64,000 nucleotides of DNA from Marinobacter flavimaris (GTDB taxonomy: Bacteria; Pseudomonadota; Gammaproteobacteria; Pseudomonadales; Oleiphilaceae). Shown one piece after another: positions 37,135 through 45,708 of the stretch. The stretch spans positions 434,001 through 498,000 of the forward strand of contig NZ_PSSW01000003.1 of NCBI RefSeq assembly GCF_002933295.1. Reading direction: 5' to 3'. Under the pieces are notes generated by a model that saw only the letters and a program-made list of their open reading frames with translations, did no database searches and was not told where the DNA came from. Positions within the stretch are counted from its first letter, which is position 1. Every line of letters begins with the position of its first letter. A program made the position numbers and the translations under genes.

Positions 37135-38576
37135 TGCTGACCCTGATCGATCTTGTGGGGCTGCTGCCCCTGCTTATTGTCGCCTCGACAGCCGTACTGG
37201 TAATGCTGGGCGTCGCCTGGCGACGCCACCACGGTGGTACCGCGGCGGTCACTGTCAGCGGTCTGGCCCTGGCCCTGGCGAGCCTGCCGCTGGCCTCGGC
37301 CGCGCCCTCTTCGCCGCCGCTGATGATCTTTGACGGCCTTGCCCTCATGGGCAGCGCGCTGGTGTTGGTGAGCGGCCTGTTTATCGCCGCCATGAGCCAT
37401 GGTTACCTGGCCGGCTACAGGGGGCCGCGGGAAGAGTTTTACCTGCTGTTGCTTTGCGCGGTAACGGGTGCCCTGGGCCTTGTGGCCAGCAACCACCTGG
37501 CCACCCTGTTCATCAGCCTTGAATTGCTGTCGATGCCTTTGTACGGCATGGTGGCGTACAGTTTCCGGACAGAACGGTCCCTGGAGGCGGGGATCAAATA
37601 CCTCATATTGTCCGCCGCCGCCACCGCCTTTCTGCTGTTTGGCATGGCGTTGATCTATGCCCGCACCGGCCACCTTGAGCTGACGGCACTCGCCGCGGGG
37701 GTTGCTGGCAGTCCGGACCCCTGGATTCTGGGCGGCGCCGCACTGTTACTGGTGGGGCTGGGGTTCAAGTTGTCCATCATACCGTTTCACCAGTGGACAC
37801 CGGACGTATACCAGGGAGGTCTGGCGCCGGCGACCACTGTGCTGGCCACGGTGAGCAAACTGGCGGTGTTTCTGGTATTGCTGCGGCTGGTACTGGTGGC
37901 CCCGGTCTTCGGCAGTGGATGGCTCCTTGGCCTGATCAGCCTGCTGGCTCTTCTCAGCATGTTCGGTGGCAACCTGCTGGCCCTGTTCCAGCCTGACCTG
38001 AAGCGCCTGCTGGGCTACTCTTCCATCGCCCATATGGGCTACCTGCTGGTGGCCGTTATAGTAGGTGGCCCCCTGGCGTTGGAAACCACCGGGGTTTACC
38101 TGTTCACCTATATTGTGGCCACCATGGGGGCGTTTGGCGTGATTATGCATGTCTCCGGCACCGGCAGTGGCGAGGATGCCTCCGGGTTGCACCATTACAG
38201 GGGACTGTTCTGGCACAGCCCCTGGCTGGCAGCATTATTGACTCTGAGCATGTTGTCCCTGGCCGGCATTCCGCTGACCGCCGGATTCTTCGGTAAATTC
38301 TATATCATCGCCCTGGGTGTGGAAGGCAGCCGGTGGTGGCTTGTTGGAGGGATCGTTATCGGCAGCGTTATCGGGCTGTTCTACTACCTGAGGGTGATCG
38401 TCACCCTGTATCTGCGCGAACCGGGTATGCAGCAGGCGGTGGCGGATGCCGGCCGGGGTCGGGTAGAGAAACTCGCCCTTCTGATTGTTGCCGTCTCAAT
38501 ACTGCTGCTGGGTATTTACCCGGTGCCGTTTATTGACTGGGTGGCGGGTCTCGCCTGGGCGGCCAGGCTTCTTTGA
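37134..38576 (+). CDS. nuoN: NADH-quinone oxidoreductase subunit N
   Basis: The 480-residue protein is the proximal antiporter-like subunit. Landmarks include LFISLELLSMPLYGMVAY, GLGFKLSIIPFHQWTPDVYQGG, QPDLKRLLGYSSIAHMGYLL and GIPLTAGFFGKFYII. One-base overlap with nuoM. It ends the canonical operon; the next gene starts 137 bp later behind its own direct-repeat box. Confidence 0.95.
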   Translation: MLTLIDLVGLLPLLIVASTAVLVMLGVAWRRHHGGTAAVTVSGLALALASLPLASAAPSSPPLMIFDGLALMGSALVLVSGLFIAAMSHGYLAGYRGPREEFYLLLLCAVTGALGLVASNHLATLFISLELLSMPLYGMVAYSFRTERSLEAGIKYLILSAAATAFLLFGMALIYARTGHLELTALAAGVAGSPDPWILGGAALLLVGLGFKLSIIPFHQWTPDVYQGGLAPATTVLATVSKLAVFLVLLRLVLVAPVFGSGWLLGLISLLALLSMFGGNLLALFQPDLKRLLGYSSIAHMGYLLVAVIVGGPLALETTGVYLFTYIVATMGAFGVIMHVSGTGSGEDASGLHHYRGLFWHSPWLAALLTLSMLSLAGIPLTAGFFGKFYIIALGVEGSRWWLVGGIVIGSVIGLFYYLRVIVTLYLREPGMQQAVADAGRGRVEKLALLIVAVSILLLGIYPVPFIDWVAGLAWAARLL

Positions 38577-38620
38577 CTTAAATCAGTATAGCCTCGGCTG
38601 GTTTCAGATTGTTCCCTATT

Positions 38621-38637
38621 TTCAGTGTCAGTTCAGT
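38621..38637 (+). promoter_or_regulatory. TTCAGK-N5-TTCAGK box, site 4 (PII-like gene)
   Basis: TTCAGT at 38621-38626 and TTCAGT at 38632-38637 repeat with an 11-bp period, 75 bp upstream of the PII-like gene. The preceding TTT and the AG before the second half-site match site 2 (TTTTCAGT-N3-AGTTCAG). Confidence 0.6.
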
Positions 38638-38712
38638 TGTGGGTGATTAACTGTCATTTTCAAGCCGAAGAACCGGAGCGATCCTTCTTCAGCTCACTGA
38701 CGAGGAGGCGAA

Positions 38713-39033
38713 ATGAATACGAAGTTTTGCAAAGTGACTGCGATCTTCTCCAGTCTGGACTTGAAGAAAGTAGAGGATGCGCTGATCGCGGCTGGTTTTT
38801 CCGGTATGACTGTGTCTAAAACCCATGGCCGTGGCAGATATAAAAACTACTATGCCAAGGACACCATGGCCGATTCCGTTCGCGTGGAGATATTCACGGA
38901 AGCCGAGCAGGCAGACGAGATCGTTGACCTCATTGCCCGGACGGTGCACAAGGGGCTTGCCAGCGACGGAATCATAGCCGTGCTGCCGGTGGAAGACCTG
39001 CTGCACATCCGTGACTTCAAGGAGGCCCAGTGA
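38713..39033 (+). CDS. PII-like signalling protein (nuo-linked copy)
   Basis: The 106-residue protein has the PII ferredoxin-like fold pattern: FCKVTAIFSSLDLKKVEDALIAAGF and GMTVSKTHGRGRYKNYYAKD (shortened, Tyr-rich T-loop). Further on are VRVEIFTEAEQADEIVDLIAR and the end GIIAVLPVEDLLHIRD, the PII C-terminal signature. The T-loop lacks the uridylylation context of GlnB/GlnK, so it is probably a PII-like rather than a nitrogen-regulatory protein. PII-like proteins are known to accompany heavy-metal efflux and bicarbonate or other transporters. Behind direct-repeat site 4 it is likely coregulated with the copper loci. GACGAGGAGG before the ATG is a strong ribosome-binding site. Confidence 0.8.
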   Translation: MNTKFCKVTAIFSSLDLKKVEDALIAAGFSGMTVSKTHGRGRYKNYYAKDTMADSVRVEIFTEAEQADEIVDLIARTVHKGLASDGIIAVLPVEDLLHIRDFKEAQ

Positions 39034-39091
39034 TCGGGTATCGCTGTGTTTTATGTCTTTGTGACAAGGTGAGGGGAAGGCGGGTGCGGAC

Positions 39092-40270
39092 ATGATGGGC
39101 GTCAACGAGGCTGGGACTGGTATCGGAGCCATGATGTCAGACAACAGAAATGGCGCGGTCGAGATTGCCGGCGCCGGGCCGGCCGGGCTGGCAGCCGCCA
39201 TCACACTGGCGCGCGCGGGGCGGTCAGTCATCGTGCATGAGGCCCGGGCCGAGGTGGGGCACCGCTTCAAACGGGACCTTCAGGGGTTGGAGAACTGGAG
39301 CACGCAGCAGGATGCCCTGGCGGTGTTGCAGGAACTCGGAATCACCACCGACTTCAAGCGAGTTCCATGCCGCCGGGGTACCGCCTTTGATGCCTGGGAT
39401 TCCCCGTACGCCATTGAGAGCATTGAGCCGCTGTTCTACCTGGTGGAGCGTGGCTCCGGGCCAGACACATTGGACACGGCGTTGCTGAGACAGGCCAGGG
39501 AACTGGGCGTGCAGGTGCATTTCAAAAGCCGGCTGCGGCATGCCCGGGGCCCGGCCATCCTGGCGACTGGCCCAAAGGCCGCCGATGCCATTGCGGTCGG
39601 CTATCATTTCGATACATCCATGCCGGACGGTTTCTGGGCAATTTGTGATAACAACCTTGCCCCTAAAGGGTATGCCTACCTTTTGGTAATGGGAGGCAAG
39701 GGAACGGTAAAGAGTTGCATGTTTACTGGTTTCAGGGATGAAGCAAAGTATGTGGAGCGAACTGTCAGTGCGTTTCAGAGGCTGGCCGGCATGGAGATGA
39801 TGAATCCTCAGCCGCACGGCGGTGTTGGAAACTTCCGGATCCCTGTAACCGCATTGTCCGGGGTGCACCCGGTAGCGGGTGAGCAGGCCGGTTTCCAGGA
39901 TACGCTGTGGGGCTTCGGGATGCGCGCGGCCATCACCTCCGGCGTGCTGGCCGCACGCAGCCTGCTGCATGGTGACGACTACAACCGGCTTTGGCGAGAA
40001 TCCCTGGAGCGTCCGATGGCGGCGGCGTTGGTGAACCGCGCGTTTTATGGGCTGCTGGGTAACCGCGGTTATCGCTGGTGCATGCGCCGCCAGGAAAACC
40101 ATCTGGATGCGCGCGAGTTTTTGCGCCGTCTCTACCGGCCCACACTTGCCAGGCGTCTGCTGGCGCCGTTGGCGGGTTTGCATTTGCGGAGCCAGCGACG
40201 GGATATAAGCTGCAATCACGTCGACTGCGGCTGTGTCTGGTGCCGGCATGGCCGGGAGTGGCATACGTAA
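39092..40270 (+). CDS. FAD-dependent oxidoreductase (geranylgeranyl-reductase-like) with Cys-rich tail
   Basis: The 392-residue protein begins its FAD domain around residue 21: VEIAGAGPAGLAAAITLARAG (GxGxxG) followed by VHEARAEVGHRF. The centre has the ATGPKAADAIAVGYHF and LAPKGYAYLLVMGGKGTVKS patterns of the geranylgeranyl-reductase/FixC group, and GFGMRAAITSGVLAARSLL closes the FAD fold. The last 25 residues contain SCNHVDCGCVWC, a C-x5-C-x-C-x2-C cluster that could bind metal or Fe-S. The substrate is unknown. It follows the PII-like gene by 58 bp and could be cotranscribed from site 4. An alternative start at 39131 or 39134 would shorten it by 13-14 residues. Confidence 0.75.
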   Translation: MMGVNEAGTGIGAMMSDNRNGAVEIAGAGPAGLAAAITLARAGRSVIVHEARAEVGHRFKRDLQGLENWSTQQDALAVLQELGITTDFKRVPCRRGTAFDAWDSPYAIESIEPLFYLVERGSGPDTLDTALLRQARELGVQVHFKSRLRHARGPAILATGPKAADAIAVGYHFDTSMPDGFWAICDNNLAPKGYAYLLVMGGKGTVKSCMFTGFRDEAKYVERTVSAFQRLAGMEMMNPQPHGGVGNFRIPVTALSGVHPVAGEQAGFQDTLWGFGMRAAITSGVLAARSLLHGDDYNRLWRESLERPMAAALVNRAFYGLLGNRGYRWCMRRQENHLDAREFLRRLYRPTLARRLLAPLAGLHLRSQRRDISCNHVDCGCVWCRHGREWHT

Positions 40271-40478
40271 TGCCAACCGTTCGCAAGGACTTCGGAGTTG
40301 AGTGATGGATGAGTCGATCAGTCACAGTGGAACATCGTATTATTGTGATCGTACTTGTCTACGTCTGGCAATGGTGGCAATCATCAATAGTGTAGTGTCG
40401 CTAACCGCCACACTCGTGATTGGTGTGGATGTGCAGTTGTCTGTAGGGCGGTTTATATGATGCCCGGGGCTCCGGCAT

Positions 40479-40982
40479 TCATTGCTGGGGGTGATCGCGG
40501 CCCTGACGTCTGAGATCAAGCCAGCCTCTGTAGAGCCAACGCAAACCAAAGAGCGAGACTGTTGGAACGATAATCCACTGCGCTAGAGGGGCGATACCTG
40601 TGCCAAGGAAGGGAAACAGGGGCATAGAATCATTGTAGCTCCAGCGCTGGCCTGCGCCTGTGGCCCAGGCTTCAAAGACTATGGTTATAAGCAGACCGGT
40701 AGCAAAATACGCTCCTAAAGCATGGCGGCGCCACCGCCCCTGTATCCAAAAGCCATCTTTAGTTGCCGCTGCGGCGACGCCATAGGCAAATAGTGCAATA
40801 TTGGCATCGCCGATTGCCGCCCGCGTGCACAGCCAGACGACCGCACCATGGGACGCCTCCATCATCCCTGTAAAGAAAGGCACCTGGATCATTTCCCAAA
40901 AAAAATGCAGCAAAAAGCTGACAGACCAGATTAAAAAAAACAGGAACCAGCCTCTACGTGATGGTCGACGTGAACAATGCAT
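40479..40982 (-). CDS. Integral membrane protein of unknown function
   Basis: The 167-residue protein has about four hydrophobic helices: WFLFFLIWSVSFLLHFFWEM, ALFAYGVAAAA, HALGAYFATGLLITIVFEAW and PLAQWIIVPTVSLFGLRWLY. Conserved-looking polar motifs are RWSYNDSMPLFPFLGTGIAPLAQW and FWEMIQVPFF. I cannot name the family, although the pattern YN-x-x-MP-x-x-P-x-x-G-x-G-x-x-PLxQW looks conserved rather than random. It is convergent with the FAD oxidoreductase. A weak ribosome-binding site precedes ATG 40982. The product would stay in the inner membrane. Confidence 0.65.
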   Translation of the reverse strand: MHCSRRPSRRGWFLFFLIWSVSFLLHFFWEMIQVPFFTGMMEASHGAVVWLCTRAAIGDANIALFAYGVAAAATKDGFWIQGRWRRHALGAYFATGLLITIVFEAWATGAGQRWSYNDSMPLFPFLGTGIAPLAQWIIVPTVSLFGLRWLYRGWLDLRRQGRDHPQQ

Positions 40983-41179
40983 AATCTATCCAGCCAATCT
41001 ACTAACTTCAGGCAGCCGAAGTTGAAATCGCAACCCTTCATCGCAGCGCCCTCCTGACCACCCGATATTTCGGAAATGGCCAGAACCGGTCCACCCAAAA
41101 ACAACGGCAGCAGCAAGGAGATAACTCGTCGGTTCATTGCGGCCATCTCGATTTCATGCGCCAAATGGTCGGATTGCAT
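40931..41179 (-). CDS. Possible small exported peptide upstream of the membrane protein
   Basis: This 82-codon frame contains a convincing signal-peptide-like stretch (MNRRVISLLLPLFLGGPVLA, start about 41137) followed by a short Cys-containing segment (GCDFNFGC, LDRLCIVHVDHH). It overlaps the 5' end of the membrane-protein gene by 52 bp. An internal ATG with a GGAGG site about 8 bases upstream could also be used. It may be a real small gene, a leader, or chance. Confidence 0.3.
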   Translation of the reverse strand: MQSDHLAHEIEMAAMNRRVISLLLPLFLGGPVLAISEISGGQEGAAMKGCDFNFGCLKLVDWLDRLCIVHVDHHVEAGSCFF

Positions 41180-41180
41180 G

Positions 41181-41463
41181 CTTGGCGCCCAGTATGCCTT
41201 TCAATAGTGAGCAATCATAGCACCTCTCCAAGAATGGGCGCTGGGGGCGAAATAGCCTCTTTGATGCGTCGTCAGGTCTGACAGTCTGACGGGTGGGGAT
41301 GTCAGTACGAAAATCGGGAAAATGAAATTTAGCTGAAAATTCAGGTTCGTTTCAGTTGACCACTACAAGCTTTGTGCGTCAAGATTAAGTGCCGTTTAAC
41401 TGGCACATCCATATTGAGGCAATAAATCGTTGTCGATATGAAAATTAAAATAAGGAGTTTCAG
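41181..41463. other. Promoter region of the 41464 porin
   Basis: The 280-bp gap holds no gene. An AT-rich part around 41320-41400 contains direct-repeat site 5, and AAGGAG at 41452-41457 is the ribosome-binding site of the porin. Confidence 0.6.
41340..41356 (+). promoter_or_regulatory. TTCAGK-N5-TTCAGK box, site 5 (porin)
   Basis: TTCAGG at 41340-41345 and TTCAGT at 41351-41356 repeat with an 11-bp period, 107 bp upstream of the porin gene. Here the GG and GT half-sites occur in reverse order. Confidence 0.55.
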
Positions 41464-42819
41464 GTGAGCAAAATCTTCAAATCAATAAGCGCTCCGCTGG
41501 CGATAGCTTTAGTAGCAACACCGGCGTTGGCCGCGGAGCCGGTCGGGCGTGCGTCACCAACCGTAGAAGACCTGAAGGTTGAAATAAATCAACTGACGGC
41601 TGAAGTGGAAGAGCTCAAGAAAGGCGATTCCCCCTTCACGGTGAACGGTTATTACCGCCTGCAGGCGACCTCAGAAAGCCTAGATACGACCGACGATAAC
41701 AGTACTGCTTTTGTTGACCAGCGCCTGCGTGCAAAGATCACCGGCGACCTCAACGATAACGTGAGCCTGGTTTGGTACGGTGAGGTCGATTCTCCCTGGG
41801 GTGAGAAGGGAAGCTGCCAGGGTGACAATTGCGGCAAACTCAGCGCCGACGGCGTTGGCGTTGAGACCAAAAATGCCTACGCTGAACTGAAGGTGCCGAA
41901 CAGCGACTGGAAGGTGCGAGCGGGCATCCAGGGGTATGGCTTCGGCAAGTACGAGAGCTTTGTTACCAACGACGACATGAATGGCGTCTCCTTTGCGGGC
42001 AATGTTGGTATGGCCACGCTGACAGGTGGCTGGTTCAAGTGGGAAGAAAACGATAGAGATTCTGCGGACGACGTGGACTTCTACATGTTGAGTGCCGAAC
42101 TTCATCCCAGCGAGGTTTTCCACTACGGCCTTACCGGAGCTCAGATCAGCAACAGCAGTCAGGCTGCTCTGAATGGTACGGCGGCTCGAACGGATGACAA
42201 CTATTTCGGTGCCTACGCCGATTTTACCTATAACAAAATGGCCTATAGCGGCTCGGTACTTTACAAAAAGTCGTCCGGGCGTGACTCTGACGCAACAGAT
42301 GGCGACACGTACATGTTGAATCTGTATGCCCAGAGGCATTGGGGCAATGCAAGCCTCAAGATTCACGGCATCTACATTCCGGCTGATGACAGCAGCAATG
42401 GTGCAGATCGCTTCGCGGCAAACCAGTCAGGCTGGGAGCTGAATAGCAGCAATCTGCAAATCTTCGGAACAGACTACTACTACAACAATGGTTCCCAGGG
42501 GGCCAAGTCAGTTTATGACGCAGCTTACCAGGGATATGGTCTGATGGGGCTGATGGTCTCGGGTGATCAGGAACTTTCCAACGACTACTACCTGAAGTAC
42601 GGCACAGGATACTTCCGCGCTGCCGACGACGCGCCCGACAGCGCTGCTCAGGCCAACGGCTCAACCCTTGGTACTGAAGTCGCTGCTCAGCTTGGTAAAA
42701 AGTTTGCCGGCGTGTATGACATCAGCCTCCGCGGTTCTTACGGTTTCATGGGAGACTTCTACGGAGATGACCCGGAGGATACCTATAAGGTCGTAGCTAT
42801 GGTCAATATCAGTTACTGA
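41464..42819 (+). CDS. Outer-membrane porin with N-terminal coiled coil
   Basis: The 451-residue protein starts at GTG 41464. A Sec signal (SAPLAIALVATPALAAEP) is followed by a short coiled-coil-like segment (VEDLKVEINQLTAEVEELKK) that may anchor it to peptidoglycan or trimerise. A beta-barrel then begins at FTVNGYYRLQAT and ends in VVAMVNISY, with a terminal aromatic residue. A CQGDNC pair could form a disulfide loop. The family looks like general or carbohydrate-type porins; the substrate is unknown. Its promoter carries the direct-repeat box, so permeability is probably adjusted with the copper response. A terminator follows. Confidence 0.8.
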   Translation: MSKIFKSISAPLAIALVATPALAAEPVGRASPTVEDLKVEINQLTAEVEELKKGDSPFTVNGYYRLQATSESLDTTDDNSTAFVDQRLRAKITGDLNDNVSLVWYGEVDSPWGEKGSCQGDNCGKLSADGVGVETKNAYAELKVPNSDWKVRAGIQGYGFGKYESFVTNDDMNGVSFAGNVGMATLTGGWFKWEENDRDSADDVDFYMLSAELHPSEVFHYGLTGAQISNSSQAALNGTAARTDDNYFGAYADFTYNKMAYSGSVLYKKSSGRDSDATDGDTYMLNLYAQRHWGNASLKIHGIYIPADDSSNGADRFAANQSGWELNSSNLQIFGTDYYYNNGSQGAKSVYDAAYQGYGLMGLMVSGDQELSNDYYLKYGTGYFRAADDAPDSAAQANGSTLGTEVAAQLGKKFAGVYDISLRGSYGFMGDFYGDDPEDTYKVVAMVNISY

Positions 42820-42846
42820 TCAACGTGTAATTTCATGATCTGATAC

Positions 42847-42876
42847 AACGGCCGGGCCTTAGTCCGGCCGTTTGTC
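42847..42876 (+). terminator. Terminator after porin
   Basis: AACGGCCGG and CCGGCCGTT form a 9-bp stem with an eight-base loop, followed by a short TGT-containing T stretch. The T tract is brief, so termination may be partial. It also lies between convergent genes. Confidence 0.6.
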
Positions 42877-42986
42877 ATTGAGCCGAACATGCGGAAGGTC
42901 GGCAATGATTTTGACGAAATCCTCCAAATGAGGACACTAGCTGACCCACGCAAAGGGGCCAGCCTTTTCTACTGGGCATTATCGTA

Positions 42987-43760
42987 CTAAAACCACCACC
43001 GGACGCCCGCCACGAAGCTGGAGGACTCGACGTCTTCCCCCTCGCGCTCACGAAGGTCCTCTGTGTTGCCCAGAAAGCGGGTGTAAGAAACACCCACGTA
43101 GGGCGCAAACTCCCTCGAAAAGTGGTATCTCAGACGGAGCCCCAGGCCCACATTATTGATGCCACTACCGACGCCCCACTCCTCAACATCGCTGAAGGCA
43201 ACGAGCGTTTCGCCGCGGCCCTGCAAAATGAGCCTTTGGGTCAGCAGCCAGTCGTACTCGGCTTCAAGATCGTATGACACGTCACCGTCGTCGGTGACTC
43301 GGAGATTTGTGTCTACCTCAAACCAGTAGGGGGCAAGTCCCTGCAATCCAACAATGGCCGAATAGCGCTCCTTATTAGGGCTGGGGCCAAACGTTGTCTG
43401 GGCACCCAATCCTGTCTGTATATCCCAGAAGCGATCGAAGCGATAGCTGTACTGCACATCAAAATTTTCGATGTCGCCGCTGTCGCTGGATAGATCAGTC
43501 TCACCTTCCGTTTCGACCCAGAGCCGATTGCGATCTTTACCAATCCAGGCCTGGGCGTCCCACAGGGCCAATTCGTTGTCGCCGTCACGCTGGTATTCCA
43601 TCCGGTCAAACAGAACCTGGCCAAACACCTGGTTGTCGTGTATCGGCAGCGTCCAGTCCGGTTCGGCCTGAACGCCAGTACCGGCGGCGCCGGCTCCCGA
43701 GGCAAGCGTTAAGGCTGAGGCACCCACAACCCACTTGATGCGATTCATCATAATGTTCAT
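42987..43760 (-). CDS. copB: CopB outer-membrane copper-resistance protein, copy 2
   Basis: The 257-residue protein has a signal peptide (KWVVGASALTLASGAGAAGT) and the CopB barrel: DNQVFGQVLFDRMEYQRDGD, WFEVDTNLRVTDDGDVSYDLEA, GLRLRYHFSREFAPYVGVSY and the terminal GVRWWF. It resembles the copy at 10914 (AFSPYVGV, LAPYWFEVD) but has a different N-terminus. The Met/His-rich region of many CopB proteins is again missing. It follows copA copy 2 by 11 bp and is cotranscribed with it. Confidence 0.92.
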   Translation of the reverse strand: MNIMMNRIKWVVGASALTLASGAGAAGTGVQAEPDWTLPIHDNQVFGQVLFDRMEYQRDGDNELALWDAQAWIGKDRNRLWVETEGETDLSSDSGDIENFDVQYSYRFDRFWDIQTGLGAQTTFGPSPNKERYSAIVGLQGLAPYWFEVDTNLRVTDDGDVSYDLEAEYDWLLTQRLILQGRGETLVAFSDVEEWGVGSGINNVGLGLRLRYHFSREFAPYVGVSYTRFLGNTEDLREREGEDVESSSFVAGVRWWF

Positions 43761-43771
43761 CCCCTATCCCG

Positions 43772-45637
43772 TTAAACGACCGACACGACACGAAACATGC
43801 CTGCGTCCATGTGGTACAGAAGGTGGCAATGGAAAGCCCAGTCACCCGGTGCATCCGCTGTGATCAGCGCGGATACACGCTCGCCGGGTTTGACGGAAAT
43901 CGTGTGTTTGCGTGGACGATATTCACCTGCACCGGTTTCCAGTTCCATCCACATGCCATGCAGGTGAATGGGGTGATCCATCATCGAGTCGTTGACGAGG
44001 ATCAATCGCAGGCGCTCGCCATGGTAGAACTTGACCGGGCCATCGACTTCAGAGAACTTTTTGCCGTCGAACGACCACATGTAACGTTCCATATTGCCGG
44101 TAAGGTGCAGTTCCACCTCGCGTTCGGCCGGGCGCTTGTCGGGCCAGCCCTCAATGCTCTGCAACTGGGAATAAGTCAGCACCCGATGGTTGGCTGTTTC
44201 AAAGCCTACACCAGGGTCATCCAGACGCGATTGCGGGCTGGAAGCCACCATGGCCGCCCCGGGACCGTGATTATCAGGGCCATGGGATATCGGCCGACCC
44301 GCCGTCGGGACCTCATTCATCGTTGCTTTGTCCGAGCTCATCTTGTTCATTCCCGAGTCGGCGCCATTCATCATCATTTGGCCATGGGCTTTGTCGTTGC
44401 TGCCTGACATCATTTCCATCTTGCCACCCATGTCCATGCCGCTGTCCATGTTCATATCGCCGTCCTTGCCCATGGCGCCCATGCTCATCGCGCCCATGCC
44501 CATGGCGGCCATACCGCGCTCGGTTCGCGGATACATGGGCGGTACTGGCGCCTCCATTCCCTTGCGGGTGGCTAACGTTCCGCGCACATACCCCGACCGA
44601 TCCTGTGACTGGGCAAACACGGTGTGAGCCGTGTCGGTTGGCTGTACAATCACGTCGTAGGTTTCCGCCACGCCAATGCGGAATTCATCCGTTTCAACGG
44701 GTTGCACTGGTTGGCCGTCAGCGGAGATAACCGTCATCGGGAGTCCCGGGATACGGACATCAAAGAAGGTCATCGCCGAGGCGTTGATGAATCTCAGGCG
44801 AATTTTCTCGCCGGGACGGAACAGCCCGGTCCAGTTGCTGGCGGAAGGCGACCCGTTCATCAGGTAGGTATATTCAGAACCGGTTACATCCAGGATATCC
44901 CGGGGACTCATTCGCATTCTGCCCCACATGCCGGCTTTGCTCCACGCGGCATCCCAGCCCATGGTTTCGACGTCCTTGAAGAAGTCGCCAACGGTGCGCT
45001 GGTTGTAGTTGTAGTAGCCCTCCGCCACTTTCAGATTCCGGAATACGTCGTCGGGAGAATCAAAGGTCCAGTCGGAGAGGACCACAACGTATTCGCGATC
45101 GTAGGCCACCGATTCCGGCTCGGCAGGATCAATGATAATCGGCCCATAATGGCCCAGCTGTTCCTGAAGGCCAGAGTGGCTGTGGTACCAGTAGGTGCCG
45201 TGCTGTTCGACCGGAAAACGGTACTCAAACGTTTCGCCGGGCATGATGCCGGGAAAGCTGACGCCAGGAACGCCATCCATCTGGTACGGCAGAATCAGAC
45301 CGTGCCAGTGAATGGATGTTGCCTCCGGTAGCGTATTGGTGACACGCAAGATTGCCTCGCGCCCCTGTTTGAGGCGCACCAGAGGCGCTGGCAGAGTGCC
45401 GTTGATGGTGATGGGCTGTTCCGAGACTGTGCCCCCTATCTTGAGAGGTGTTCTCGCGACGGTCAGGTCGTAGATGTCAGCGCCATTACGCACGGTGTGA
45501 AATGCGTTCGTGTTGTCCAGTTGTCCTCTAGCATAGGCCGGCAACAAGCTGTCGAAACCGGCAAGAAGTCCCATCGTGGCAGCTCCTTGGATAAGGCGCC
45601 GCCTGGACATACCTGCATAGAAATGTCTATCGCTCAT
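43772..45637 (-). CDS. copA: CopA multicopper oxidase, Tat-exported, copy 2
   Basis: The 621-residue protein begins with a twin-arginine signal (MSRRRLIQGAATMGLLAGFD), so it is folded with copper before export. The copper motifs are complete: IHWHG, WYHSHSG, HPIHLHGMW and HCHLLYHMDAGMF. A Met-rich segment (GMAAMGMGAMSMGAMGKDG, MNMDSGMDMGGKMEMM) replaces the MDHSNM-type repeats of copy 1. It oxidises Cu(I) in the periplasm. Its promoter region on the minus strand carries direct-repeat site 6, shared with the divergent response regulator. The different export route suggests that the two CopA copies are not simple duplicates. Confidence 0.95.
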   Translation of the reverse strand: MSDRHFYAGMSRRRLIQGAATMGLLAGFDSLLPAYARGQLDNTNAFHTVRNGADIYDLTVARTPLKIGGTVSEQPITINGTLPAPLVRLKQGREAILRVTNTLPEATSIHWHGLILPYQMDGVPGVSFPGIMPGETFEYRFPVEQHGTYWYHSHSGLQEQLGHYGPIIIDPAEPESVAYDREYVVVLSDWTFDSPDDVFRNLKVAEGYYNYNQRTVGDFFKDVETMGWDAAWSKAGMWGRMRMSPRDILDVTGSEYTYLMNGSPSASNWTGLFRPGEKIRLRFINASAMTFFDVRIPGLPMTVISADGQPVQPVETDEFRIGVAETYDVIVQPTDTAHTVFAQSQDRSGYVRGTLATRKGMEAPVPPMYPRTERGMAAMGMGAMSMGAMGKDGDMNMDSGMDMGGKMEMMSGSNDKAHGQMMMNGADSGMNKMSSDKATMNEVPTAGRPISHGPDNHGPGAAMVASSPQSRLDDPGVGFETANHRVLTYSQLQSIEGWPDKRPAEREVELHLTGNMERYMWSFDGKKFSEVDGPVKFYHGERLRLILVNDSMMDHPIHLHGMWMELETGAGEYRPRKHTISVKPGERVSALITADAPGDWAFHCHLLYHMDAGMFRVVSVV

Positions 45638-45708
45638 AGGTTGCTCCTAAAACCATGTATATACAGCTTCTTGCGTTCGTGACTCGATTATTGATGCTAC
45701 CCGGTGCA

